From: Fulvitalea axinellae
GTDB taxonomy: Bacteria; Bacteroidota; Bacteroidia; Cytophagales; Cyclobacteriaceae
DNA length: 64,000 nt
Direction of reading: 5' to 3'
NCBI RefSeq assembly: GCF_036492835.1
Contig: NZ_AP025314.1
Coordinates: 3,638,010-3,702,009 of the forward strand
Part shown: one piece after another, positions 8,329 through 16,618 of the stretch
How positions within the stretch are numbered: the first letter of the stretch is position 1
Layout of the letters: each line of letters opens with the position of its first letter
Made by a program: the position numbers and the translations under genes
Notes under the pieces: model-generated
What the model saw: the letters and a program-made list of their open reading frames with translations, nothing else
Database searches by the model: none
Told to the model about the DNA's origin: nothing

Positions 8329-9518
8329 GCAAAGGCTTAGAGACGAGAGCGTATACGGACAACCAGCAGGCCTTTTTCTTTGGCCAAATAAAAAAAATGG
8401 CCGCTTGGGCCACCCAGACGGGAAAAGCATTCGCTTTTTGGCGAGAGCCTAAATCGGATAACATTCAGGCCGTAGCGGATTTTTCCGACAAAAAAGACAG
8501 GCTTACCGATCAGGTTAGAAACAGGGAAAAAGGCTTTGCCATAAGCCCTTTTAGCCAAAACTCCGACGGATTTTTCATCAAAGCGGACCTATACCTTAGC
8601 CAAAACGGCGACGGATCTCATAGCGAAGACTTGCTGGATCAAATTTTCGAAGAACATACCAAAGCTCCTGAGGAAGCCTTGCACTATCACTTATCCGAAG
8701 GGCAAGAAACATCCACCCCGACACAGGAATCGGATTACAAAAAAATGGTAACCGACGCCGTAATGGCTATCGAAAGCGGGAAATTCGAGAAAGTGGTGCC
8801 TTCGAAAATGAAGCACGAGACTTTGCCGGATAACTTCGATCTGTTCCATACATTCCTCAAGGCTTGCGAGAAATATCCCAGCGCTTTCGTTTGCGTTTGT
8901 TCCCTTCCCGAAGTCGGAACATGGTTTTGCGCCACGCCAGAGATTCTAGTACGACAAGATGAGGAAGGAATCTTCAGGACAATGGCTTTGGCGGGCACCC
9001 AAGTAGCCGACCCCGAAGTGCCGCTGGCCGAAATCGCTTGGCGACAAAAAGAAATCGAAGAACAAGCGCTTGTCAGTCGTTACATCATTAATTGCTTCAA
9101 GAAAATCCGCCTGCGGGAATTCGAGGAACATGGTCCGAAGACTGTCCGGGCCGGAGGGCTAACGCATCTGCGCACCGAATTCAGGGTAGACACCCATGCG
9201 GTAGGACAACCGGAAGTCGCTCACCAGATGCTCGAACTTCTGCATCCCACTTCGGCGGTGTGCGGAATGCCCAAAAAGCCGGCCACTGAGTTTATCGAAC
9301 TTCACGAAAAACATGACCGGGAATTTTTCAGCGGATACCTCGGCCCTTCCAATATTTCGGGCGTCACGGCCGCGTACGTAAACCTGCGCTGTATGAAAGT
9401 GCTCGCCGACAAGGCCATGCTCTTTGCCGGCGCCGGCGTAACGCAAGACTCCGACCCTGAAAAAGAGTGGAAGGAAACGGAAGCCAAGTGCATGACGCTA
9501 CTGAACACGCTCCGCTAA
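8325..9518 (+). CDS. menF: Isochorismate synthase (MenF/EntC type)
   Basis: A chorismate-utilizing enzyme of 397 residues from the ATG at 8325. A GTG at 8277 is in frame, but the 4-base overlap start is more likely. The C-terminal half carries the family signatures: FRTMALAGTQ, QTVRAGGLTHLRTEF-like core strands, ELLHPTSAVCGMPK, the DREFFSGYLGP stretch and the closing FAGAGVTQDSDPEKEWKETEAK. It converts chorismate to isochorismate, the first step of menaquinone synthesis. Coupling to a DHNA-CoA-hydrolase-like thioesterase favours MenF over a siderophore EntC. The N-terminal 100 residues are divergent, as is common in Bacteroidota. Confidence 0.87.
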   Translation: MSKGLETRAYTDNQQAFFFGQIKKMAAWATQTGKAFAFWREPKSDNIQAVADFSDKKDRLTDQVRNREKGFAISPFSQNSDGFFIKADLYLSQNGDGSHSEDLLDQIFEEHTKAPEEALHYHLSEGQETSTPTQESDYKKMVTDAVMAIESGKFEKVVPSKMKHETLPDNFDLFHTFLKACEKYPSAFVCVCSLPEVGTWFCATPEILVRQDEEGIFRTMALAGTQVADPEVPLAEIAWRQKEIEEQALVSRYIINCFKKIRLREFEEHGPKTVRAGGLTHLRTEFRVDTHAVGQPEVAHQMLELLHPTSAVCGMPKKPATEFIELHEKHDREFFSGYLGPSNISGVTAAYVNLRCMKVLADKAMLFAGAGVTQDSDPEKEWKETEAKCMTLLNTLR

Positions 9519-9534
9519 GAATCCGCAAAACCGA

Positions 9535-10728
9535 ATGATGGACTTAGAACAGGCGCTCCAGACTCCATTCTGTCCAATGCCGTGGCTTCATCTCCACGTC
9601 AGCTACCACGGGCGGGCGCAGGCCTGTTGCAACGCCGTTATTCCTTTCGGAAATATCAACGATAACAGCCTAACGGAAATTCTGGACGGTGAGAGCATCC
9701 GGAATTTCCGTAAGAAAATGCTCGCTCTTCAGCCCGACAACCGTTGCTCTACCTGCTACCGGAGGGAGGAAACCGGGCAAGAAAGCGACCGCACGGAAAC
9801 ACTAAGGAAATTCGCCGAAAAACTGCCGGAGATTTTCGACAAAACCCAACCGGACGGCTCCACCGACATCAAACCGGCTTATCTTGACATCCGGTTTTCC
9901 AACCTTTGCAATCTCCGTTGCCGTACTTGTTGGCACGGCTACAGCTCATCGTGGTACGACGAAGCCAAACAGCTCAAACGCACCGCCTCCGACAGCGCCG
10001 TAATCCATAATATCGAAAACACTGAGCTTTTTATTTCCCAACTCGAAAAAACCGGAATAGTCCCCGAAGAGATCTTTTTCGCCGGAGGAGAACCGCTTAT
10101 TTCCGAAGGCCATTCCTTACTAATTAATTGGCTTTTAGAGAAATGCTTTACCAAAACTCGCTTGCGCTACAACACTAACCTCAGTACGCTGGAGTTTAGA
10201 AAGAAGTCCTTTATCCCGCTCTGGAAACAGTTTAAAAATGTTAGCATCGGCGCAAGTTTAGACGCGTCGGGAACACGAGGCGAATACATCAGAAAAGGTC
10301 TGGATTGGGATAGGGCTTTACGCAACCGCGAGGTTTTGAAAAGGGAATTACCACTGGCTGATTTTTTTATCGCGCCTACAGTAAGCGTTCTGAATATGGC
10401 CCAACTTCCCGCCTTCCACCTCGATTGGTTCGAACGGGGACTTATCGGAATCAATGACATTAAGCTCAACACCCTCGAAAGGCCTTTCCATTTTAACATC
10501 AAGAGCTTACGCCCGAAAGATAAAGTGCGTTGCGCAAAAATTTGGCGTCAACATATTGAAAAAATCAGGACAATCGAGGGCATAAACGATTCCACATTAC
10601 AATCTTTCGAAGCCTGTATCAATTTTATGGAAAAGGAAAATCTGGACCGTTACGCCACGAAATTCGATCAAGAGACAAAAAAGCTCGACGAGATGCGCAA
10701 CGAACGCTTTTCGGATTTGCCCGATTGA
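9535..10728 (+). CDS. Radical SAM protein with N-terminal SPASM/twitch-like cysteine cluster
   Basis: A 397-residue protein. The radical SAM CX3CX2C motif is C125, C129, C132 (CNLRCRTC) and should bind the SAM-cleaving 4Fe-4S cluster. Before it is a second cysteine set, C13 (FCPMPW), C31-C32 (ACCNA), C71 and C74 (RCSTC), which looks like a twitch/SPASM auxiliary-cluster domain placed at the N-terminus rather than the usual C-terminus; such proteins are named twitch-domain radical SAM proteins. Known relatives occur near glycan or peptide-modifying loci; no substrate is evident. It follows menF by 16 bases and may be cotranscribed. ATG at 9535 and 9538 are both possible starts. Confidence 0.82.
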   Translation: MMDLEQALQTPFCPMPWLHLHVSYHGRAQACCNAVIPFGNINDNSLTEILDGESIRNFRKKMLALQPDNRCSTCYRREETGQESDRTETLRKFAEKLPEIFDKTQPDGSTDIKPAYLDIRFSNLCNLRCRTCWHGYSSSWYDEAKQLKRTASDSAVIHNIENTELFISQLEKTGIVPEEIFFAGGEPLISEGHSLLINWLLEKCFTKTRLRYNTNLSTLEFRKKSFIPLWKQFKNVSIGASLDASGTRGEYIRKGLDWDRALRNREVLKRELPLADFFIAPTVSVLNMAQLPAFHLDWFERGLIGINDIKLNTLERPFHFNIKSLRPKDKVRCAKIWRQHIEKIRTIEGINDSTLQSFEACINFMEKENLDRYATKFDQETKKLDEMRNERFSDLPD

Positions 10729-10825
10729 GATTTTCGCTGTTTTTTGTTACGAATTTATTTTTCAATTGTCATCCTAGCAAACACACTCCGCACAACGGTC
10801 ACTTTTTCACAAAATCAGTAACCTC

Positions 10826-12025
10826 ATGAATAGGAAAGCATTATTCATCGCACTCGCTTGCCTTTCTTTTTGTTTCGGCCTCAGCGCCCAAAGCCTCAAA
10901 GGAATTGTCCTTGACGCCAATACCCAAGAGCCTGTGCCTTTCGCAAACGTTTTTATCGACAACACAACAGTCGGTACGGGCACAACGCCCGACGGACGTT
11001 TCCAGTTCGAGACAGGTCCCGGACCTTTTACGCTCGTCGTTAGTTCTGTCGGATACAAAACGCAGGCTTTTTCAATTGAAACTCCCGAAAAGATCGAGTT
11101 ACGAATAAAGCTCCACCCCGATACGCGAATGCTCAATACAGTCGTTGTGGAAGAGGATCTCAGCCAATGGGAAAAGCATTACGCCATTTTCAAGAACTAT
11201 TTTATCGGCTCTCCGGGGACTCCGTTCGTGGACCAATGCGAGATTCTCAATCCAAAGGTTTTACATTTCGATATGAACCATAGGACTAGAGTGTTCGAAG
11301 CCTGGGCCGACTCATCCCTCCATATCCGCAACAAAGCCCTGCGCTACGACATCTACATACACTTGGTGGATTTCAAGGTATTCTTTGCCAAACAGCGGAA
11401 CCAAATGCGATATTTCACCCGCTTTATGGACCAGACTGACGGTAAGCCGAAAGGCGCGCGAAGAAGAGCGGACAAAAAGAGACGGTTCGCTTACTTCGGC
11501 TCGCGCCTACATTTTTATCGATCCTTATATCACGACCAGCTCAACGCTTCTAATTTTGCGGTCCGCCGAATACTCGAATTCCCAAATCCACACAGGCCCC
11601 AACAAAGCTTGATCAATAAAAATCTTAAAAAATTCAGAGCCCAAATTCGTTCTAATACATCCAATGGAAAAAAAATCATGATTTCAACCCCAATAATGGA
11701 CTCCTTGCGATATTGGAAAAGAATGAACCGCCTGCCAAAATTCCATACTACAATAGTACGCGATCTTTTGCCCGCAGATTCACTTATAGACGAAAACAAA
11801 GAGATTTTTTTCAATGGGAAAATCCTTGTGTTGCACAACCCGGGAAAAGAATCGATGCGAGAATCGGATGTTATGAAAATAACTACGGAAAAACTTCCTG
11901 TTCTGTCAAACGGCCAAGTGGCTAAAGGGCATTTGTTGGTCTGCAATAGGGATTGGGCAGAGATGAAAATTGCAGTGCTTTTGCCTATGGATTATAAGCC
12001 ATTATCGAAGAAGCGAAAAAAGTAA
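10826..12025 (+). CDS. Exported carboxypeptidase-like regulatory (CarboxypepD_reg-like) domain protein
   Basis: A 399-residue protein with signal peptide (MNRKALFIALACLSFCFGLSA, cleavage near AQS). Residues about 23-110 form a CarboxypepD_reg-like domain (LKGIVLDANTQEPVPFANVF, TTPDGRFQFE, VVSSVGYKTQ), the same fold that begins many TonB-dependent receptors. Here no TonB plug or barrel follows; the rest is a basic, charged region ending in a lysine-rich tail. Probably located in the periplasm or on the outer membrane. This architecture is common in Bacteroidota and has no assigned function. It ends at a strong hairpin shared with the convergent lipoprotein gene. Confidence 0.82.
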   Translation: MNRKALFIALACLSFCFGLSAQSLKGIVLDANTQEPVPFANVFIDNTTVGTGTTPDGRFQFETGPGPFTLVVSSVGYKTQAFSIETPEKIELRIKLHPDTRMLNTVVVEEDLSQWEKHYAIFKNYFIGSPGTPFVDQCEILNPKVLHFDMNHRTRVFEAWADSSLHIRNKALRYDIYIHLVDFKVFFAKQRNQMRYFTRFMDQTDGKPKGARRRADKKRRFAYFGSRLHFYRSLYHDQLNASNFAVRRILEFPNPHRPQQSLINKNLKKFRAQIRSNTSNGKKIMISTPIMDSLRYWKRMNRLPKFHTTIVRDLLPADSLIDENKEIFFNGKILVLHNPGKESMRESDVMKITTEKLPVLSNGQVAKGHLLVCNRDWAEMKIAVLLPMDYKPLSKKRKK

Positions 12026-12049
12026 AATCCGCTCTCAAGCCATAATAAA

Positions 12050-12111
12050 AAGATCTCTGACCGTTCCGCTTCACCTTCATGCAAAAGGAAACAAGAATGG
12101 TCAGAGATCTT
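12050..12111. terminator. Bidirectional terminator between convergent genes
   Basis: Perfect 13-base arms (12050-12062 and 12099-12111), preceded by an A run and extended by weaker pairs, lie between the plus-strand stop at 12025 and the minus-strand stop at 12137. The position suits termination of both genes. Confidence 0.7.
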
Positions 12112-12136
12112 AATAAATTACGTGTCTGAATTTCGA

Positions 12137-13189
12137 TCACTCATTCTCCATACGGGAAAAAGTCACATCGAAAAACGGCCCAAGATCCGGATTTTTGGTT
12201 ACGTGTGTCAGATTCCAAGTCGTGTTATCCACTTCAAAAGCCTGAATATACCACGGTCCATCGCTTTCGGCTATATTCAGCTCACCGTCTTCATACCGCC
12301 AAGTAGCGTCCACCATCTTGTCCAAACGATTCAGTAACTTCACGTTTCCATCCGGCATTAGATGAACTTCTTTGAACGGAAAAACATTCGTACGGTCATC
12401 ACCCGTTGGGTTGTCGCTGGCCGTAAGAAGTTCCCACCCGCTTACCAGTTTATACCAAACCGGATCAATATCCATCAAAACCGTCAGCGTTTTTCCTTTA
12501 TCGACATGTACAACACCGTGTGACGCATGATCAGCCATTCTAGCCTCGAATTCCTCGCCATCTCCCTTATACATGTAAACGTCACCTGTCAGCGGGATTT
12601 TATAGAGTAAATAGTAATACCCAGTTGGCAGATCCTCACAAACCGCTTTACCGTCTTCCAAGTCACCGCTATAAACCTTCCGCTCCCAAAGTGCGTGAAG
12701 ATCGTTTTGCAACACGAAATTGTCCGGCGTTTTTGGGACCAACGCCACCGTTACCGCCAGGTCCGAAGCCAACAACGGCTTTCCTCCCGAAGTAAACGCC
12801 ACGTTCACATCCCCCGTGAAATCTTCAGCGTTTATATAAATCGAATTTCTTTTGTCTCCGATCACTTGAACCGCCGCCTCAAACTCGTAATCCTTTTCGT
12901 TTATTGTCGTTCTAATATTCGCCACGTAAGTGCCGGCCAAAAGCGCTCCGAAATAAACGATTCCATCGTCATCAATCACTTTTTTACCCAATGACTTGGG
13001 GGTATCACCAGCTTCATAAGTCCACAATGTGATATCACCCGAAGTAGCCACGGTTCCCTCAGCATCCATTACCCGCATATAAAGAGTTCCCGACGCATCG
13101 GAATTCCTTACATCAATCTCGTCATCAGAACACGAGGCCAGGCCGAAAACCATAGCCGCCAATACAAACATTCCCCACTTTACTCGCAT
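12137..13189 (-). CDS. Lipoprotein with carboxypeptidase-regulatory-like and lipocalin-like regions
   Basis: From the ATG at 13189 the product is 350 residues and begins with a lipoprotein signal (MRVKWGMFVLAAMVFGLASC, lipid Cys followed by SDDE). The frame is open further upstream, but only this start gives a proper signal. The middle (GTLYMRVMDAEGTVATSGDI, ALLAGTYVANIRTT) resembles a carboxypeptidase-regulatory beta-sandwich. The C-terminus (SGWELLTASD, WRYEDGELNIAE, WNLTHVTKN) resembles lipocalin-like domains of Bacteroidota lipoproteins. The acidic residues after Cys may direct it to the surface. Function unknown. Confidence 0.75.
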   Translation of the reverse strand: MRVKWGMFVLAAMVFGLASCSDDEIDVRNSDASGTLYMRVMDAEGTVATSGDITLWTYEAGDTPKSLGKKVIDDDGIVYFGALLAGTYVANIRTTINEKDYEFEAAVQVIGDKRNSIYINAEDFTGDVNVAFTSGGKPLLASDLAVTVALVPKTPDNFVLQNDLHALWERKVYSGDLEDGKAVCEDLPTGYYYLLYKIPLTGDVYMYKGDGEEFEARMADHASHGVVHVDKGKTLTVLMDIDPVWYKLVSGWELLTASDNPTGDDRTNVFPFKEVHLMPDGNVKLLNRLDKMVDATWRYEDGELNIAESDGPWYIQAFEVDNTTWNLTHVTKNPDLGPFFDVTFSRMENE

Positions 13190-13348
13190 CACTCTTTTTA
13201 TTTTCTCAATATTTAAAACCTCAACGGAATGATTCCAAGGCCTTAACCAAGGCAAAGTGTAGATGGTTTTAGCTTATAGCGACGGATTAACCGAGCAAAA
13301 GAAAAGTAAAAAGGTTAATTTCCCTTACCGAAAAAACTCCTCCGGCTA

Positions 13349-14848
13349 ATGAAAATCCTAAACGCAAAACAAATTAGGGAAGCTGACGCCTTCACGATAA
13401 AAAATGAGCCTATCGCTTCCTTAGCCTTAATGGAGCGGGCCTCCACGGCCTTTACCCGTGAATTTGTACGGTTATTTCCCAAAAAAGACAGAACCGTACA
13501 CATAATTTGTGGGCAAGGCAATAACGGCGGCGACGGTTTAGCCGTGGCGCGTTTACTTTTTGCGCAAGCGTACCGAATTCGGTTAAGCCAAATTATCTCC
13601 GAAAATAGCACTGACGATTTCAATAAGAATCTGGAACGCCTTCCGAAAGAAATCCCACTCGAAAAAATCCGTTTCGCCACAGAATTGAAGGTATCCCCTG
13701 AAGAAATCACTATCGACGCACTGTTAGGGTCGGGCCTAAACCGCCCACTTGAAGGGCGTTACCTTGAGATCGCCGAAGAGATTAACGAAAACGCAACCGA
13801 TACCATAGCCATAGACGTCCCCACGGGGTTTTGTTGCGATGCCCCAACTGAAAGCGTAGCCGTAAAAGCTACCTATACCATCAGTTTCCAATTTCCTAAG
13901 CTGGGTTTCTTACTTCCCGAAAACTCAAAATTCACTGGAAAATGGCTTGTGGCAGAAATCGGTCTACATCCGGAATTTATCGAAAAGGAAAAAACACCTT
14001 ATACCCTAACAGAGGCAAAGGACATCCGCAAGGTTCTTCGCCCACGCGAACATTTCGCCTATAAAGGCGACTACGGCCATGCAACGCTAATCGCCGGGGC
14101 TTTTGGCAAAGCGGGCGCGGCCGTCCTATCCGCAAAGGCTTGTTTGCGAACGGGCGCAGGACTGCTCACTGTCCGATGCCCGGAAAAATGCGTTGACACG
14201 TTGCAGTTTTCCGTACCCGAAGCCATGTGCGATCTGGACTCGGAAAAAGAATTTCTCAGCTCCCTGCCTGACCTTTCGAAAAAGAGCGCAATAGCCGTAG
14301 GTCCTGGTATAGGCACGGCTCTCGATACGCAGAACATGATCGGCGAACTTTTGCGCATTTCCCCCGCCCCACTGATTCTGGATGCCGACGCATTAAATAT
14401 CATCGCAATGCGCGACTGGATAGACAAAATCCCGGAAGGCTCCATACTCACGCCACATTTGGGTGAATTCAGGAGATTGGTGGGCGAAAGCCGTGACGGG
14501 TTCCAACGCTTGGAAAAACTCCGCGAACTATCCGCTTGGACAAAATCCGTCATAGTTTTGAAAGGAGCGTTTTCAGCCATAGCCACACCCGACGGACGTG
14601 TCCGCTTCAACGGTACCGGAAACCCCGGCATGGCCACCGCCGGCAGTGGCGACACGCTCACGGGAATCATTACCGGATTGCGCTCGCAAAATTATTCCGC
14701 CGAAGAATCGGCGGTTTTGGGAGTTTACCTCCACGGCCTTGCGGCCGACATAGCTACGGAACGTAAACAAAGCTACGAATCATTGATCGCATCGGATATT
14801 ACGGAACATCTGGGTTTGGCTTTTCAGAAGGCCCAACACCTTCGTTAA
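13349..14848 (+). CDS. nnr: Bifunctional NAD(P)H-hydrate epimerase / ADP-dependent dehydratase
   Basis: At 499 residues this is the full-length two-domain metabolite-repair enzyme. The N-terminal YjeF epimerase domain (about 1-210) has IICGQGNNGGDGLAVARLL, DALLGSGLNRPLEG and IAIDVPTGF. The C-terminal ribokinase-like dehydratase domain (about 225-490) has HFAYKGDYGHATLIAGAFG, LDADALN, LTPHLGEF and the catalytic GTGNPGMATAGSGDTLTGI. Together they convert damaged S- and R-NAD(P)HX back to NAD(P)H. Stands alone. All key motifs are present. Confidence 0.95.
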   Translation: MKILNAKQIREADAFTIKNEPIASLALMERASTAFTREFVRLFPKKDRTVHIICGQGNNGGDGLAVARLLFAQAYRIRLSQIISENSTDDFNKNLERLPKEIPLEKIRFATELKVSPEEITIDALLGSGLNRPLEGRYLEIAEEINENATDTIAIDVPTGFCCDAPTESVAVKATYTISFQFPKLGFLLPENSKFTGKWLVAEIGLHPEFIEKEKTPYTLTEAKDIRKVLRPREHFAYKGDYGHATLIAGAFGKAGAAVLSAKACLRTGAGLLTVRCPEKCVDTLQFSVPEAMCDLDSEKEFLSSLPDLSKKSAIAVGPGIGTALDTQNMIGELLRISPAPLILDADALNIIAMRDWIDKIPEGSILTPHLGEFRRLVGESRDGFQRLEKLRELSAWTKSVIVLKGAFSAIATPDGRVRFNGTGNPGMATAGSGDTLTGIITGLRSQNYSAEESAVLGVYLHGLAADIATERKQSYESLIASDITEHLGLAFQKAQHLR

Positions 14849-15090
14849 CTTCTGGTTTTGAAAAATTGCCTTACATACCTCCTTCTGTTTCTTCCAAAAA
14901 AAGAGGGCGTTCTCCATTTATCTCCCTTCAAACCTCTTAGAAAACCCACGCCAAATTCACTGCAAACTCAATAAATCAAAATATTTTACTATTTGTATGA
15001 ATTTATCGATTTAGAAATCAACTTTTTCACTCGTTCAAATGTCTTTTATCTAACCTTAGAGATAACAATAAACAAACATCAATCTATAGG

Positions 15091-15972
15091 ATGAAGGAAA
15101 AAACTATCCAGTTAATCCTACTGACACGAGTTCACCAATGGATCAAAAACACTTTTATATTTCTCCCGCTATTTTTCAGCGCTCAGGTCTTGGATTCCCA
15201 AAAGCTGATTACTACAACTCTTTGTGCATTGGGTTTCAGCCTTATCGCTAGCGCTGTGTATGTTTTCAATGATCTTTGCGATATCAACGTTGACAAACTT
15301 CATCCGGAAAAAAAGAAAAGACCATTAGCTTCAGGAGCTATCAACCGAAAGGAAGGTGTTGCGCTAATCATTTTTCTATTGTTAGCAGGAACCTCTATTA
15401 TTGCGTTTTCCGGAGCGAATCCTTGGATCTTTACACTTATAGGATTGTACCTTTTTCAAAATTTCCTTTATTCCGTCTCGCTCAAGCATATCGCTTTACT
15501 TGACGTAACCCTAATTGCCATAGGGTTCGTTTTACGCGTACTTATCGGTGGCGTTGCCGGTGATATTGAGCTCTCGTCATGGATTATTATTATGACATTC
15601 CTCTTGGCTTGTTTCCTGGCCATTTCAAAAAGGTACGACGATGTGAGAATCATGGAATCCACATCCGTGGAAGTACGAAAAAACCTCAACGGCTATAATC
15701 TAAGCTTCGTTACCATTGCCATGGCAATCTTGGCTGCCACGGTTATTATTTCTTATATCCTATATACGGTGTCACCGTCCGTCACCCAACGACTCGGTGA
15801 AGAATCGTTCTACACATCACTGTTTGTCACGTTGGGGATTCTGCGCTATCTACAGTTGACGATCGTCCATGAAAAAAGCGAATCGCCCACCAAGGTCTTG
15901 CTTCGCGACACTTTTCTGCAAACCGTGATTTTGCTGTGGGTTTGTTCATTTGCCTTTATCTTGTACCTCTGA
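15091..15972 (+). CDS. UbiA family prenyltransferase, decaprenyl-phosphate phosphoribosyltransferase-like
   Basis: A 293-residue membrane protein with about eight hydrophobic segments. The first Asp-rich motif is N60-D61-x-x-D64-x-x-x-D68 (NDLCDINVDKLHP), followed by KKKRPLASG. The N-terminus LTRVHQWIKNTFIFLPLFFS is characteristic of the decaprenyl-phosphate 5-phosphoribosyltransferase branch (mycobacterial Rv3806c type), which transfers phosphoribose from PRPP to a polyprenyl phosphate. The next genes are a HAD-IB phosphatase and a large membrane protein, which suggests synthesis and use of a lipid-linked pentose rather than quinone prenylation. Branch assignment is from recalled signature. 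Confidence 0.82.
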   Translation: MKEKTIQLILLTRVHQWIKNTFIFLPLFFSAQVLDSQKLITTTLCALGFSLIASAVYVFNDLCDINVDKLHPEKKKRPLASGAINRKEGVALIIFLLLAGTSIIAFSGANPWIFTLIGLYLFQNFLYSVSLKHIALLDVTLIAIGFVLRVLIGGVAGDIELSSWIIIMTFLLACFLAISKRYDDVRIMESTSVEVRKNLNGYNLSFVTIAMAILAATVIISYILYTVSPSVTQRLGEESFYTSLFVTLGILRYLQLTIVHEKSESPTKVLLRDTFLQTVILLWVCSFAFILYL

Positions 15973-15995
15973 CTTCTCCAGCTTCGTCTGAATTT

Positions 15996-16589
15996 ATGGA
16001 AAAAAAGACCATCGCCGCGTTCGATTTCGATCTGACACTGACTGACAAAGACACCCTTTGGGAATTTCTGGTTTTCGCCTTCGGCAAGAGGAAAGTGCTT
16101 ACGGGACTAGCCTACTGTGCTCCGGATTTGATAGGGATGAAAATGGGACTTCGAAATAATGGCCAGACCAAAGAAAAACTGATCGGGTACTTTACGAAAG
16201 GAATGTCAGAACGGGTATTTACAACGGCTTGCGAAGACTTCACCCGCAACCGTTTGCCTTCGATTATAAGACGAAAAGCACTCAACAAACTGCTTTGGCA
16301 TCAAGACAAAGGACACGAGCCAGTCATAGTCAGCGCAAGTCCCGAAAATTGGATTCGCCCATGGGCCAGCCAATACTCCGTTGAGGTTATCGGAACGAAG
16401 CTACTGACATCAAACGGGACACATAGCGGGCTTTTCGCCTCAAAAAACTGTTCAGGTAAGGAGAAAGTAAGACGTCTACTGGAGTTTTTCCCAGAAAGAG
16501 AAAACTATACGCTCTTCGCTTATGGCGACAGCTCCGGAGACAAAGATTTACTGGCCTTCGCCGATTATCCTTTTTATCGACGATTCTAG
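15996..16589 (+). CDS. HAD-IB family phosphatase
   Basis: From the ATG at 15996 the product is 197 residues. The nucleophile motif D9-F-D11-L-T-L-T is in IAAFDFDLTLTDKD, motif II Ser lies in VIVSASPENWI, and motif IV is YGDSSGDKDLLAFAD. It belongs to the SerB/PNPase-like IB subclass. In many bacteria the same HAD domain is fused in front of a UbiA-type transferase; here the two are separate neighbours. The likely job is removal of the 5-phosphate from decaprenyl-phosphoryl-phosphoribose, inferred only from context. Confidence 0.8.
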   Translation: MEKKTIAAFDFDLTLTDKDTLWEFLVFAFGKRKVLTGLAYCAPDLIGMKMGLRNNGQTKEKLIGYFTKGMSERVFTTACEDFTRNRLPSIIRRKALNKLLWHQDKGHEPVIVSASPENWIRPWASQYSVEVIGTKLLTSNGTHSGLFASKNCSGKEKVRRLLEFFPERENYTLFAYGDSSGDKDLLAFADYPFYRRF

Positions 16590-16618
16590 TCTTTTTTACC
16601 ACAAACGGCCCTCAACCA

